Shown piece after piece: positions 44,388 to 57,285 of a stretch of 64,000 bases of DNA. A program made the translations under genes and the position numbers. The DNA comes from Chytridium lagenaria. Its lineage: Eukaryota > Chytridiomycota > Chytridiomycetes > Chytridiales > Chytridiaceae. Position 1 is the stretch's first letter. Each line of letters begins with the position of its first letter. The notes beneath the pieces were generated by a model. That model made no database searches, was not told the DNA's origin, and was given only the letters and a program-made list of their open reading frames with translations. The DNA lies in NCBI GenBank assembly GCA_025449115.1, contig JAHLKC010000010.1, positions 62,001 to 126,000 on the forward strand. The letters run 5' to 3'.

Positions 44388-47300
44388 TTACAAGAGCAGC
44401 AACCAACCAAAAAGAACAACATTCAAAAATCTAAAGCAACGAATATCGCTTTTAAACGCCGGTGACGCTACCCCATCAACGTAAACGCGATGCTTAGCTG
44501 ATGGAGAAAGAAGCGGTGGCATAGAGGTCGGCGACGGTAGAGCCAAGGAAGGCGCAAGCTTGGGAGAGGAGATACCATAGTTAGGTTGAAGGCGTGGTGA
44601 GCCTTCAGATGGGCCAGCGAAAAAAGATGATGGGAGTAATGGGGATGGCATAATCATCCGCTTTCCTCTCCTTCGAGTCTGATCAGCCTTCGTGTCCGTT
44701 TCGGCAATGCCGACAGAGGAGTAAGGGTCAACCACGACAACAGAGGCAACCAGAGGAGAAGAGACGACAGGAGATGAAGGATGCGTGAAAGACGCGGCTC
44801 CGGCCTCACTGTGAATTTTTAGAGAGTCGGGTGTAAATAAACTTGATCCACCGGTATCGTCGTCAAACTCTTTTCCGTATGTTTCGGAAAGAGAGGTGAC
44901 GCCAGTCAAGGTCGATGACGTGGAGGATGTGGAGGAAGATGAAGAGAAGCGACGTGGACGCGATGACACCACGTTAGGATTAGAGGAAGAAGATGATGGC
45001 GGTTTAGTTTCCGGCAACGCCTCCATGGAAACTATGACGAGAATAACGGCCACCACAATATGTAGAGCAGCCAGGGTGAAAGAAACTGCAACGGGCTGTA
45101 GCAGAACAGCAATCGGACCAATGTCCGATTGCCCTAAACCGCCGTCAGCACTATTCACTTGAAATGGAGAAGGAAGCACGACACTTCCATTGTTTATAAA
45201 AGGCATCGGCCTAACCACATTGTCGAAAATTGCGGATTGAGAAGCTGTATTTCGAGAAACCACAGCAACACCCATGAGACTTTCAACAGCGAAGATAGCC
45301 CAAGGAGCACCAAGGAGCAAATGAAATGCCAAATGGAGACCCACAGAGCACCCACTCCATCTTTTCAAAAAGTTCCTGATTAATCCAAAAACACCAGAAT
45401 GATCAGGAGGTCCAGCAGGGGAAGACCACAGCCTTGACGGTCCTAAATGATTCTCCCCAGAATGTCTTTGAAAGAACATGGAGGGACCACGAACCCCGGA
45501 CATCATGCGATGAAAGAAAAGCTGTTGGCGTCGAGGAGGAAACCCTCCATCTTTATCTTCAGTCGAATCACCTTCATCATTATAGTTTAAATCCTCCAGC
45601 AAGGACCCCTTTTCCGCATCGGCATGGCGAGGCTGAAATCCACCATCAAACGCTACCACACCGCCTAAGTCCTGCACATCGTTCTCCTGTTCAAAAACTC
45701 TCTTATCCAACCCAGTCGAGAGTTTTGGGCTGTCCTTATGCGACAACAGACGAGATTGTTTATGTGTTTCCACGCTGTGGTCGTTGAAAGATCCCATAGA
45801 CGAAACGGACAGGGTTGGGGAGCTTATCGACATTGCTACTGTGTCGAAATTGCCCATATGGGAGGTTCGATGCCGCTGTCTTTTCCCCCGCATGGCCTGA
45901 TCCTCATATGCCTCAAGGCGACGAATGTAAAGTATGAAGGCAGCAAAAACAAAGGCTGCGTAGACAGCTACCATGCGAGATCCAAGACGAGTGAGCGCCG
46001 ATCGAAGTTCAAGAAGGTGCAGCTTTACTTCCGGAGACTCTGCATCGGGGTGAGCTTCACCAAGAGCAGCATCTGAGAAGGGAAGAATTGCAAGGGTCCA
46101 GATCAGTGATGTCCAGGTCACTGCAACTGGTTCCTGTTGCGTTGGAGCACGTGAACGCAACAAGAATATCCTCCAAAACAAGTCCACGGCCTCTATGACA
46201 GTCGGAGGAATCCCTGACACCACTACCACCATCGCAACTGCAAGCCAGTACGAGGATATCGGATATCTTAAAAGTTGCATTGAGGATGACATAAAGTTGT
46301 TCGAGCCCGAATTAACCGGCACAGAAGGAGATGGTGGTGCACCCCTTGGCCGAGAAGAAGGTCTTGAGTACTGCGATGAAGTGTATCGAGAGACATCTTC
46401 TGTGTCCGATGCAAAAAGCCAAGATCCCGAAAATCCAGGCCAGCCTCCAATAGACGACCCGAAAGCTGGAGGGCTGATGATCCACCACCCAATTTAAGTC
46501 TCCGCCGGAAAAACCTCCTGGCGATAGTGACGCTGGTGCAGTTGCGACACAAGGAAGAGAAGATGTGGACCAAGAACGGCGATGAAAGAAAGCGTAAGGA
46601 GTGAATGAACGTGGTAAATCAATGGCGCCAAAGGGTCCATTGAGTAGAGCGGGTTCGGCCATTCGCTTGCCGTTTTAAAAATCGACTCAAAACATACATC
46701 GGCGCACCCTAGTAATAGCGTTGTAAGTAAACGAAAGAACATACGCGAATATTCCACCATAATTTGAAGAATAGCAAGGCCGCCTCCTAAAACTCCGAGC
46801 ACAATCCCAAAAGTCAAGGCCAGAAACCTACGCAATGAAGAGCCTGATGTTTGAGAGTCACGACCACGCCCGGACCTCTGCCTTCCAAACATAGCCCATC
46901 CTGAGGTGGCGCTTCCGGAAGCCACGGCCACATCAACCCTCCGCTTTCGCTTTCTTTCAGCCAAATAAGCCTGAGACACCGTCGATCCAAGGGGAATTGG
47001 TGCAGAAGACCCAGTCTGACCACCCATCCTTCCCGAAAAAACTGACGGAAGCTTCCAGGATGTATTGGAAGACTTTGACCCTCTCACAGCCCGATACTCT
47101 TTCTGCTGCTGAGCAATCATCGATAGCCTCTTTTGTGCGGCATCCTCTCTATCCTCTTTCACAGTTTGAGCTGGAAGTGCTTCCAAGGAAGCCCCAATTA
47201 CGGGTGATGGCGGAGGTGGATGTGACGCTGTCATTCCATAACCTTCTTTCCTGGTGACCCTCACAGGCTTAAGGAGAGAAGTACGCAATCTCGTCGAAGC

Positions 47301-47759
47301 AGCAACGGTCGACAAGGCCCCATTTTGACTCCTCTCAGTACCTCCAGCACGGGCAACGCCAGTTTTCATTTCGTTTACGGGCGAAGACCTATTTTCTTGC
47401 GGAAGCGGTGGTAGTGGTGCAACGGGAACCCCACCGACACCTGTTATGGAATCGACGGGGAAAGCATGGAAGGAAGGTGAAGATGGTCTCAAGGAAGTAC
47501 TGCCAAGAATGGTGGAAGGAGGGCTGATCGCATTTTGATGGCGGTGCGGGACAAACGGCGGTGTTGATGCAGAGAAATCGGGAGATGTCGAATACGGAAG
47601 GATGAGTGTGTGTTCGGGAACAGTGATGTAAACTGCAGGCGAGGAAGTGCCACTGGCAGAACCGTCCAAGGTTCGAGAAGACTTAGAGTGGGGTGGATGT
47701 GGCACATTTAAGTCCGGATCATGACGATGGGAGCCGTCAATGTCCATTTGATTTGACAT
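44388..47759 (-). CDS. Large polytopic membrane protein interrupted by one in-frame TAA
   Basis: Start ATG 47757-47759 (MSNQMDIDGSHRHDPD). The first 421 codons carry a Pro/Ser-rich cytosolic-type region, then helices such as FLALTFGIVLGVLGGGLAI and LLTLSFIAVLGPHLLFLVSQ, ending ...EVFPAET followed by TAA at 46494-46496. Downstream, in the same frame, the protein-like sequence continues with IGWWIISPPAFGSSIGGWPG, a Ser/Pro linker, then ISSYWLAVAMVVVVSGIPP, VAVYAAFVFAAFILYIRR, HLAFHLLLGAPWAIFAVES, AVSFTLAALHIVVAVILVIV and a last helix, stopping at 44388-44390. The coding distance (1,124 codons including the TAA) has no frame shift. I recognise no family. It could be one gene with a nonsense change or read-through, one with an unrecognised small intron, or two genes. 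Confidence 0.6.
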
Positions 47760-49218
47760 CGTCGATCGGCAAGAGCAGAGCGATCACAGTTCAATTCTCA
47801 CTAAGTAAGGCCAAGAGGGTGAGAAGTTGAACTACAACAAACAAGACAAAAGTTTCAAGTGTTCCAAGCACTTTACGGCGACAAAGCTGGTACGTACTGC
47901 AGTTGAAAAGAAGGATGCAATCTAACGACGATGTACATACGTTTTGGCTTAAAGTCGTCGCCTCGATCAGTTCAGGTTCTTCTGCTGTGACTGTTGGCAG
48001 ATGGTGATGGAAGCGAAAGACTATCTCCAAAATGAATTTTTTTTTGTTACTTGAGTTTTGATATCGGAGCTGAAAGCCAAAACCCTTTCAAACACACACA
48101 TGCATCAGAGACATCTCCAGCCCTCGATTCTTCAATATAATTTAGCTGATGCTACCTTCAGTCGATTCTAGTGCCATCTGCCCACCTCCCTCATTGGCCT
48201 CACACCATTCGCCCTTCAGAAAACCACGTTTTGCGGCCAGTTGTGCCATGGTCGGTCGAATAAATGAAGTGACATTTAAGGTCGTCATCCGTCCTATTCA
48301 TTGCTGTTGCCCCCCTTCCATCCTATCATTCGGCGGGCTGCTGTAATTCGTGGTAGAAGCGAGGCGATTACGTCGACTCCACTTCCTGCCATCATCATTC
48401 CAAGGTATCGTGCAAGGTTTTCTGAGAGAGGATGCCCGGTCCAAGTTTGAGTTGCGGCCCTATATTATGTAGACGATAATGAAAGAAAAAGAAAAGAAAA
48501 GAAAAAAAAGGTGCAAGTTATAGTCTCAAATTGAGTTTCATACAAAATAGCTCTGCTATTGTGTATACAGACCATCCAGCTCTTATCAATATATCACTAA
48601 CATTATGGATAAAAAAAAGAATGTAAAGTGAGTTGTATAAAATGCTGGAAAATGTAGTTACCCTCGTCTCCGTTATCCGCTTCATCCGCTTCATTATTTC
48701 TTTATATTGCGACATTCTTTTTCCCCCCGTTGTTGCGTGAACTAAGCTGGTTGCGTTGTGCTAAAAGATCACGAAAACAGATCAGTGCAAGATCATGAAA
48801 GTGGAGTTAAGTCCCAGATGTACACGTACCTAGATGGTCGATATTTGAGGTATTATGACTACAACTTAACCTTCTGGTTCGAGAACCAAGGGCTGTTGCA
48901 TATCATTATTAATTTAGTAACCATATTATCAAATGAACTATATCCTGCATGGTGCGAGCAGTCTTGAAGATGTCGAGTGGGCGAGGGAAGACTTGGTCGG
49001 TGAACAAAAAACAGGAAAAAGAAGGCTAAACACTTGATTTTAAAAGTGAGGAAGAAAATGATACCAAAGAGGGTTGGAGCATCTATAAGGAAGGGATAAG
49101 ACACAGTAAACAAGAGAGGCAGGTGCACATGTCCGAAACTTGTAGTTCCATCAACTATAAGGAAAATATGTAGAGTATATAGGGCAGAAGAGAAGCCCCA
49201 TGTATTTATCGTTGAGGA
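47760..49218. other. Intergenic region, 1.4 kb
   Basis: Upstream of the membrane protein. A minus frame at 47791-48030 contains a hydrophobic helix (ETFVLFVVVQLLTLLALL) and could be an upstream exon, but no splice link is evident. The rest (48100-49200) is AT-rich with an A/G-rich block at 48480-48510 and shows no gene. Confidence 0.3.
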
Positions 49219-51314
49219 ATGAGAAATCGCAAAAGAGCAAGGAGAGCCAGGACGCCGATAGACATTGTACATTCACCCCACAGCCTCACAAGTTTGCAAG
49301 ACTTTCCATCTGAGATTGCCGAGAACATCGCTACATATCTCTGGCCCTTGGATGCAACTCATATCAGATTCTTATCCCGGCATTTTTGGACCCCATGGTG
49401 TTTTACCCATTCGTTCGGCTTTGCTGTCAAAAATATCAGACAGCACCTTACATACACTCATCTGATACTCAAATATCTTTTCGTTCGAAGCGCATCCCGT
49501 TTTTCTGGCAGCCTTTCTCAATTATCCGCGGCCGCAAAGCTTTTTTGTCGTGGCTGACCATGCACATCAAGACGCCATCTCCGTTTGTTAAAAGTTTAGC
49601 TTTTCGACTGCTTCTGGAGAATGGGGGCCTGAGGATGGATTTTTTAACTCAGAGGAAAGCTTTACAATCCTGATCGAATTGCAACTCATGCATCATTGGG
49701 TACATGGACTACAATTATTGTGTCAAGACGCTGCCGGAAAACCATGAGAGCAAGAATTTGTAATGTCTGTTCTTCGGAAAACCGTCAAGATCAATTAAAT
49801 TGACTTACTGAAAGCGCTATGGCCAAAAGGTGCCGTTTTACATGAAAGACACTTGGGATCTGCTCGTAATCGCCGCATCTCAGAAATCTGTCCATACTTT
49901 CAACTTGTTACTAGAGTTTGAGAAAGATGCCATCGATTTCATATTTTGTGCAAGCGCTACGGTAACTGGAATCAAGACTTTGGGGATGTAGATGTTTGTA
50001 TCCCTCCTTGCTTTCTACTGTTTTTGACTTTGGTTTTCTATTATGTTGGCACCAATGCATGTAAGTTCAAACGTCTCTATGCCCGCAACTATCGACACCA
50101 GCCGCACGCGGCGATAGGCCTCGTAGGGTTTTAAGATCTCGAATCAAAATGTTTTTGGTTCTTGCAAGCTGTTGGTGATAATCTTTGACAATTATAGATC
50201 ACAATGCTTGAATATGATCTCACACCTTGGATTTCCCGAAATCCTCCGCGTTCAATTTGTGGAGCTAGTTCTCAAAGCTGGGGAAGAACAGATGAGACTT
50301 CGAGTTTTCACCCCTCAATAGGTAAGGATTGATCATTATAATAATGATTATGGGACAAGGGGCATTAACAACTCATGTAGCCTTAAGATACCATCAAAGA
50401 GTCATGTTGCTGCATTGGGTGTGTACCTCGTTGAGCATGACATCATAGATCCTTCTCTCTACAATCATGGTGCAATACAATTTTGCGCTCGCTTCATAGG
50501 ATGCTGTTCCATTCTCAAGCAGATGTTGACGAATCCGAAAACTGATCCGTCAGCAAACAATAATGCTGCTCTTCGTATCGCCTTCCGACATCAAGACTTT
50601 GACGCCACCGCGGCTCTTCTTGATGATCAAAGAGTCAATCTATTCATACTTGCCGATCACCAAACACTACTTAATGCTGCCAAGCAGAATCTTCACTTTG
50701 TTGTCAAAGTGCTATATCATCGCAGATTGCATGAAGCATCAGGTTTTATAAAAATTCGCCCAACATATGTCGCAAACCATTGAAGCTGAATCAAGCTTTG
50801 TGTCATGGAAGAATTGTACTGATTCTGGCCGCAAGTTAGTCTGGCTTTACGACAAAGTATTTCAACAAAATGTATTTTGTAATGAGATGCTCGACCTTCT
50901 TTTACTGGCAAGCCATCCAAACCGTATTCATAAGAGCCTGAAGCGATTTTTTCTGGATACCTTTTCGATGTTTCTCAGAAGACTTAAGAAAGTTCAAATT
51001 GAATGGATGCTCCAGCAGCCATATACTCAAATGGTGAACTTGCTTGCAGATTCTTTCGTATCTCGTTAGACCTTGGGTTTTCGAACACACTGAATTGCAT
51101 GTTGGCGGATGCAATTGATGGTCAGAAGCCGTGGATACAAAGCATTCATCTTAACACGGCTTTGAATGCATTGAACAGAAAAGCGGTTTCTGTCATACTC
51201 AGACATATCACAATCAAAGAAATAGCTGAAGACGTGGTTGAAAGGTTGATGGCGCATGCTGCAAAAAATGGAGACTGGGAGGGTTTTGAGCCATTCTTCG
51301 GGCAAGCATGGTAA
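49219..51314 (+). pseudogene. F-box / ankyrin-repeat-like protein remnant
   Basis: Pieces on the plus strand, in changing frames. The first (49219-49557) has an F-box-like start, LQDFPSEIAENIATYLWP followed by RFLSRHFW. Middle pieces (49811-50134, 50415-50783) include ankyrin-like text: NPKTDPSANNNAALRIAFRH with DFDATAALLDDQRVNL. The last piece (51003-51314) reads MLADAIDGQKPWIQSIHLNT and AVSVILRHITIKEIAEDVVE. No intron scheme joins them cleanly and stops are frequent, so I read it as a decayed copy of an F-box/ankyrin gene. Such genes form large families in chytrids and other early fungi. An intact but badly sequenced gene cannot be excluded. Confidence 0.45.
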
Positions 51315-51657
51315 CTTTAGAATAAGTAATATTCTTGAAAGTGAATGGTGTGGTTGTAGAGAATAATATGTGAGGTTCGTTGCATTCATTTCATTTTATT
51401 AGATTTGTATTATGAACGAGAGAAAAAGAAAGGAGATGTGTGTTGTCATCTGCGTAAGCAAAATACACAGGACTATAGTCATATTTACCTGTCATTATCA
51501 ATTTATCATCACTGAACGTACAATCTATGTTTCTGCGCATAAAGATTTTATAATCTTGCTCGATGTATGCCAATTTGAGGATATTTTGTCACTTTATTTC
51601 CTGTGAAAAAAAGTGATGACGACCCCTTTTCTTTTCTTCATCAAAAAACACGTTAAA
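51315..51657. other. Intergenic region
   Basis: AT-rich, no supported gene; the small frames on both strands are without motifs. Confidence 0.3.
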
Positions 51658-52997
51658 TGGATCCAGTGGTGCGCCAACTCAAGCTCAAGCAGTGCATGAC
51701 GGAATGCAAGCTTGATGCCACCGTCGTTGCGCTGCGTGAGGCCGAGGTGAGGTTTCTTTAAGCTTGAGCATCACTCGCAACTTGTCAAATTTTAAACGAT
51801 CGTTTCCGTGTGTTTGTATCCAGCTCATCGTGCCAACGCTGCTCGCAAAGTAAGTCTCTGGATGCCTTCATCCCCTTCTCATGCATTTTTCAAAAAACCT
51901 CATAGAGAAAAGTACATCAACTCCAGGAAAAACTGTCTAACACCTTCCGATTTCTCTGACGCTGGGACCATTGATGCTTTCCATCGCTCTTTTGAGTCAT
52001 ACCACATATGTGGGCGGTCAGATGGCAACGAGGTCATGATTTGTTTAAATGAAAAATGGAACGTCTCAAAAAAGAAGGAGTGAGAGAGTCTGATGGAGTC
52101 GAAGTTTAATGACTCGGCACCAGCAGGAGCAATGCCGCTTTGTCAAAACGTGATTTGCAAGTGAGCGTTGTGCACCTTCGTTGCTATTAAATGTCGGTTT
52201 AGAGCGTGTTTTCTGAAAGAGGATCTCTACTGGGATGTCGCTAAAGCAGACGGATTTTCGTGAGCAGAGATGCAATTTTATTAGTTCTTACACTTACTCA
52301 TACGCTGGTAGGCAATGTGGTCATTGCAAAGGTAATAATGGACGCTTATAAGATACTCATTGGTTTGAATTACTTTTTCAACTCATCCCAAACAGGCAGC
52401 TTCACGTATCTGGGTCGATGACGCGTACGATAACAATGGCAACAATGATAATGACATGGATGAAGACACTTGTGCTATATGCAAACAACACGGAGAGGTG
52501 AGTAAATTAAAGAATACTTATGATTTTAACACGTCCTCCCCCCAGCTCCTGTGCTGCGACAGAAAGGAGATTGAAGGAAATCCTTCATGGAGATCTAAAC
52601 CAGTCGTTAGGGCTAACCCTGCATACGTTGCTCTGCGTCGCCTCGGCGTCGCTCCTTTCGTCTATCCCAGCAGCGAAATTCACCTTACTGCCTGCAAGGT
52701 CCTCGATACCTTATGCCGCTTCTCATGGCGGTAACGACGTTCAAATTGGTGATATCACCAAATTTCATCCCATCTGTGATCTTCCCAAAAAATTTCGCCT
52801 ACATTAAATCTTCTACAACTCTTTCCACATGGCGAACGTTCCGTGGTGAACCTTCTGTCGGCCTCATTGCAACAAAAGACAATGATGTTGAGCCGATTGT
52901 CAATCTTGTTATTGGGGGATCACCTTGCATAGATTTGAGCTTATTGGAACAGGGAGCTGGGGTTGTGGACGGGGAGCAAAGTAGCTTCTTCTTTTGA
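51658..52997 (+). pseudogene. Fragmentary gene with partial PHD-like cysteine motif
   Basis: A possible first exon MDPVVRQLKLKQCMTECKLD (ATG 51658) ends at GTGAGG. Further pieces: KYINSRKNCLTPSDFSDAGT (about 51913); then DEDTCAICKQHGE spliced by GTGAGT...CCCCAG (52498-52545) to LLCCDRKEIEGNPSW. The C-x2-C...LLCCD pattern is how a PHD finger begins, but the expected following Cys/His ligands are not seen. Downstream text (GGNDVQIGDITKFHPICDLP) continues in another frame to a stop at 52995-52997. It is either a damaged PHD protein or a chance resemblance; low confidence. Confidence 0.28.
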
Positions 52998-54001
52998 GTT
53001 TGTGAGAAGAGGAGGGGGTGAGTGACTGTTTATTGTATCTTTTTCTTCATAGATTTGCTTTGTATCGTACTTGCTTTTGTTTTCTCTTTGTCTCTTATTC
53101 ATCAACTTTTTCTTTTTCTCCTATTTCTTTTTTTTTTTGTCATTTACCGGCTTTCCTTCCTTCCTTTCTTTTCATCTTTGTTGTTCGCGGTTACGACTTT
53201 TCAACCGTCTTCCGTTTTGTTTCCTGTACTCTGTACCATAGGCACTCGTCTTTGTTGTTCCGCACAAATGTATGAAGCGCAAGAGCAACCTGGTCTGGTG
53301 GCCTGCAATGGTAATATCACACTTACTCTTTTATATTTTAAACTTTCTAATAATTTTTAACCGAACCAAACAGATTATTTATTCCACTTGAAGAGCTTGA
53401 CAACTCAATCCCTGTTTGTTCCACCATACCTGTATCCTTTGTTGTACGATACTTTGAGGACAATTTCTGGTACGCACCTTTTTCACATTATGCTACCTAT
53501 TAACTACAACCTTTGTCTTTCATATTGTAATCTTTATCATAGCTTAGGGTTGTCACTATCAAATCTCTCCAACCCTTCGACCCATCCAACCCAACCAGAA
53601 GTTTCCACCAATTGATCAACTGCTTTGGTATCCAATCCATTCTCTCCAACCTTCTAATCCGCTCAGCAAACAATGGTTGAAGTCATGCGAAAATACTTAC
53701 TACACTTAATACACATTGTAGGGGCTGAAGCGAGGTGAATGATGATGCGTGCGATCATTCCGGCTTTGATAGTTTTCCCTGTGGACAAAAGGGGTCATGG
53801 ATACAGGTAATGGTCTGAACCGCGGTAACCAGCATCGGAAGTGAGAAGGCAGCAGGCGATATTCTGTGAGGGGTGGAAATATGCAGCAACATGGGAGCTC
53901 ATCTTTCAGTCACGTTTATTTGTTCATTCAATGACACTACCAAAAAAAAATATTGATATAGAATAAAAAACCAAGCAAAGTTCCTGTTTTTGTCCTTCTT
54001 C
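52998..54001. other. Non-coding, T-rich then AT-rich
   Basis: The stretch 53030-53260 is strongly T/C-rich on the plus strand, giving long hydrophobic-looking frames that are compositional artefacts. The remainder shows no supported gene. Confidence 0.35.
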
Positions 54002-55680
54002 CTTTTTTAAATGCGCTTTTGATTGTCGATTTCAATGGGGTTTCTGTGCTGGGTTTAAATGCTGTCCCATCAAAATTATCAGCCCCTTGACGTTGACTTT
54101 GATCAATTCTATTTATGTTATAAACAGCAATTGCCTAAATAATTATATTAGCTTCATTCTGCTTTAACCAAACCTCTGCAACATCAAATAATTTGATACA
54201 CTCCATCAAATCTTTGGCTTTAGACCTCACTGCTGGTATCTTGGCTTGTTCAAAAGGTATCCAAAATGCAAAGCCATCATAGCGGATCAGCACTTGCAGA
54301 AACACCTTTCAATGGTTTAAAAAAATAAGGCATAGAGTGTGGAAATATAAACGGTAAAGTCTGCCACCAAAATCCCAATTGGAAAGAATTCAGATTCTAA
54401 GTTTATGCAGATCTTGTTGAGACTATAGCTGTAGGAGTCTTTCGCCTAAGAAAGCGTCTGTAGGATTTTAAAATTGTACACTATTACCTCTTTTGCCAAT
54501 TTGACATTATCTGAGATAATCTTTCCTGGTTTATTCTCCAAAGGAGAAGCAACAACCTCTATACTCATCACACGACATTTTTGGTGTTCTATGATCCCAT
54601 CAATTTTCTTGTATACATTTCCTCCATTTTGTTCTTTGCTCCACTTTGTAAAGTGGGATGTAATTTCTTTCCTAGTAAAGAAAGTATAAGTTGATTTGAC
54701 ATAGGCTTCAACAAACATTTGGAATTGAGCATATTGTGGTAGTCGGTTGTGTCAAGACATGAGGGGGGTCAAATATTCAGCCGCCCATGATAGCTTTTGT
54801 GGGTTGCAAAAAATATTGTCCTCCTGATTATATTCGTGGATACTAGCAGAAATCAGTTGCAGAAATACAACAAAAAAAAGCCCTACAATTTCTTCACCAT
54901 ATCTCCAAAACAATTAATTTGGACTTTGTGGCCGTAGAATGTAAGTTTGAACCTTCCATAAGTTTGATGTCATCAATGTTCTCATAAGTAGGATTCTTCA
55001 AATTTGAATTAGCTATCACAGTAATATTCAATTAGTTCTTACCTTCCAGAATTTTTCTATAAGAACATCATTCTCTTGCTTCTTCTAAAAAACATTTAAG
55101 AAAACAACAGAATGGTTTTCTACTTTAAACACGACACTTTCTGCCACTGAAAGCTTGAGTTGAGAGAGTAGTGCATAGTAGTCAGTAGCACTTTCACTGC
55201 ATAATTTACTGCCGAATGAGCCCATATCATGCTGCGTCAAGTCAATGATATTGCTTTGACTTAAGTAGTTGCTTTTCTCTCTTCCTTTCTTGTATTTCAC
55301 AGAGACATTGTGAATGACACTGTCCCAAAAGTCTTTGAAGGGTAGTATCTTAAATTGAGGACCTTGTAAGCAAGCGATATAAGAATAAGGGTACTGAAAG
55401 TTGCTCCCGTTCCTTGTTCCACTCCACTTTCCACACCTTTAACCCTCAGATGAGTGACTTGCCAAATACACATAGTCTGGGCCTTTTTTTCATCTTCCTG
55501 TCATTGGCAATGGAAGGTCTAGATGGGCTTGTGGTATTGGGAATGCTTGGGCAACTTGCCAAAACTTTTGAAAGAAGACATCTCCAAACTCCGAATAAAT
55601 ACAGAAGTGTGTTAAGGCTGCTTTTAAGCAGATTTTGTTATCATTCTCCAGCATTCATTGAAAATATTGAACTATGCTAG
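54002..55680 (-). pseudogene. Decayed AT-rich gene of an expanded early-fungal family of unknown function
   Basis: The minus strand carries successive pieces in shifting frames: near 55640 FQKFWQVAQAFPIPQ; at 55085-55350 KDFWDSVIHNVSVKYKKG and SQSNIIDLTQHDMGSFGSK; at 54446-54718 KEITSHFTKWSKEQNGGNVY and MSIEVVASPLENKPGKIISD with NVKLAKEV; and to about 54002 GVSASADPLYDGFAFWIPFE and VRSKAKDLMECIKLFDVAEV. The order (charged domain, IEVVxP-type block, KLAK helix, final helical part) resembles a repetitive family of uncharacterised proteins common in Mucoromycota and related fungi; I have no name for it. AT content is higher than in flanking genes and the frame is broken several times, consistent with a dead copy. 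Confidence 0.42.
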
Positions 55681-56084
55681 GCTCAGATGGGACATATTGT
55701 TTGTGTGCCTGCATGGAAGTGATTATATTCATTGCATATCAGCCTTAGAAATCTGACAAATAAAAAAGAATTTACTAATTGTTATAAATATAATGTGCTA
55801 GTTTGAGTTTCAATTACGAACCCCTACACGGTTGCAGAAGGCACAGAAATAAAAGTGGATTTCTTAAACCAACATCAGATGAGTCTCATAGCAACAGCCT
55901 GCAACAGAAGAGACTGATCTATGTAAAACAAATAAAACAAAAGAGTGAACATAAAAACATTTGATGCAGGAACATTATTAGAAAAAAGAAGAAGAAAAAG
56001 AAAAATGTGAAGATTTACATTATTCACATGGCCTATGGGCTCATAAGGACATTCCGTCTAAGTCCGTTGAGTTCCGTTATATCC

Positions 56085-56110
56085 CGCGTCGACGCGTATA
56101 TTTACGCGTC
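56085..56110. repeat. CG-rich palindrome / hairpin containing two ACGCGT words
   Basis: CGCGTCGACGCG (56085-56096) is a perfect palindrome. It overlaps an 8-bp inverted repeat, GACGCGTA at 56091-56098 and TACGCGTC at 56103-56110, with a 4-nt loop. ACGCGT is the MluI cell-cycle box core in yeasts; whether it acts here is unknown. Confidence 0.7.
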
Positions 56111-56969
56111 ATATTGAATCCTCCCTTCTTTTCCCTTTGGGTTTTTTATATATACTTTTTCCCCATGTTTATAGGGTTTTTATTGAAGGAGGTGGCGCGC
56201 ATATGTGCCGTTTATGTGTGTGTGCATATGTTGTGTCTATTATTTATTTGTATTTTGTGTATTACTTTAATATGAGAGATTTCTTGATTTAATTTGTACC
56301 TTGTTGAATTAAGGAGTTGATATTGAGTTGATCCCCCATCCTCTATCACCACGCGCGTGGCCTCGCGGCGTGATCTCCCCTTCACTCTTAGTTGGATGAC
56401 AGTCGACCCCTCTGCCCCCTTACCACCTGGTGAAGCTGCAATCCGGCCGTTTGAGACAGAAGGCTGTGATGGAATCCCTCCTCATTCACAGTGTCCTTTA
56501 GTCAAGGCTTGGTCAGCTATATTCCACCTCTGGTGCTCTCCGACCCGATGATCAGGCGCTAACGGCAGGCAATGAGTGAGGTTACCCTGTTCTAAGCTCT
56601 GAGAGGCAAACGAGAGCCCATGTTCCAAAAGGTGCCATAGTAGGGTGGCATGGAGACTTATAGCCATCCCCGATCGCCAGGAGACGATCTGGTGCTGATA
56701 TTGGTTTAGAAGCAAGGTAAGTCGATAATGAAGATACTAAACACGTTCCCTTCTCCCTTTAATTAAGCAGAACCTCGCGATCACTCACCCACACCATCGC
56801 CAAACAACAACAACACCACTTAGATTCAGGAGTACATCCTGTCCCTAGGTGCTCTGTGGACTTGCTCTGCTGGAGCAACTCCTTTACTCTTCTCCCCTAC
56901 CCCCTAGTCGAAGCTAGGTAGGGAGGGATGGGTCAAGAGAAGATCACAAAAACACCTAGGACACCTGCG

Positions 56970-57050
56970 CGTGGCCCAAGGAGAGTACTCGGCTCCAAAG
57001 GGTGAGCCTCCATCAAACCAGCATAGCACCTGCGCACCACCATGCTGACG
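56970..57050 (+). repeat. Degenerate direct repeat, copy 1
   Basis: Shares with 57286-57381 the ordered words aaggagagtactcggct, gagcctccatca, agcatagcacctgcg or ggcatagcacctgcg, and ctgctgacg or atgctgacg. It lacks an internal block of about 16 bases present in copy 2. Confidence 0.75.
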
Positions 57051-57285
57051 CTGAGGCGGTCACGAAAAGATCAGAGCTTTTTTGACTTGATTATTTGCCC
57101 TGTGGAATCCATAAGTAAACGAATAACAAAAGAGACATTCTAAAAAATAAAATGGGTAATTCGCTTTAGAGCAACTTGACAAAATAGCTTAAACCTATCT
57201 TCATGAGGGACTGCAGGATGGTGCTCAAATGTTGTCAACAAGTACGCTTGCGGCGTATGGGTGTGCGCCTTGACCGACACCTACG

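Noticed and set aside
44896..46497. Plus-strand frames opposite the polytopic membrane protein
   Set aside because: Antisense shadows of a long GC-richer coding region; no similarity to known proteins.
53018..53360. Hydrophobic plus-strand frames resembling membrane proteins
   Set aside because: Caused by a T/C-rich stretch; Phe/Leu/Ser-only composition with no ATG context or splice logic.
56357..56715. Short frames in the repeat zone as transposase fragments
   Set aside because: No catalytic motif, no terminal repeats, and frames on both strands overlap.
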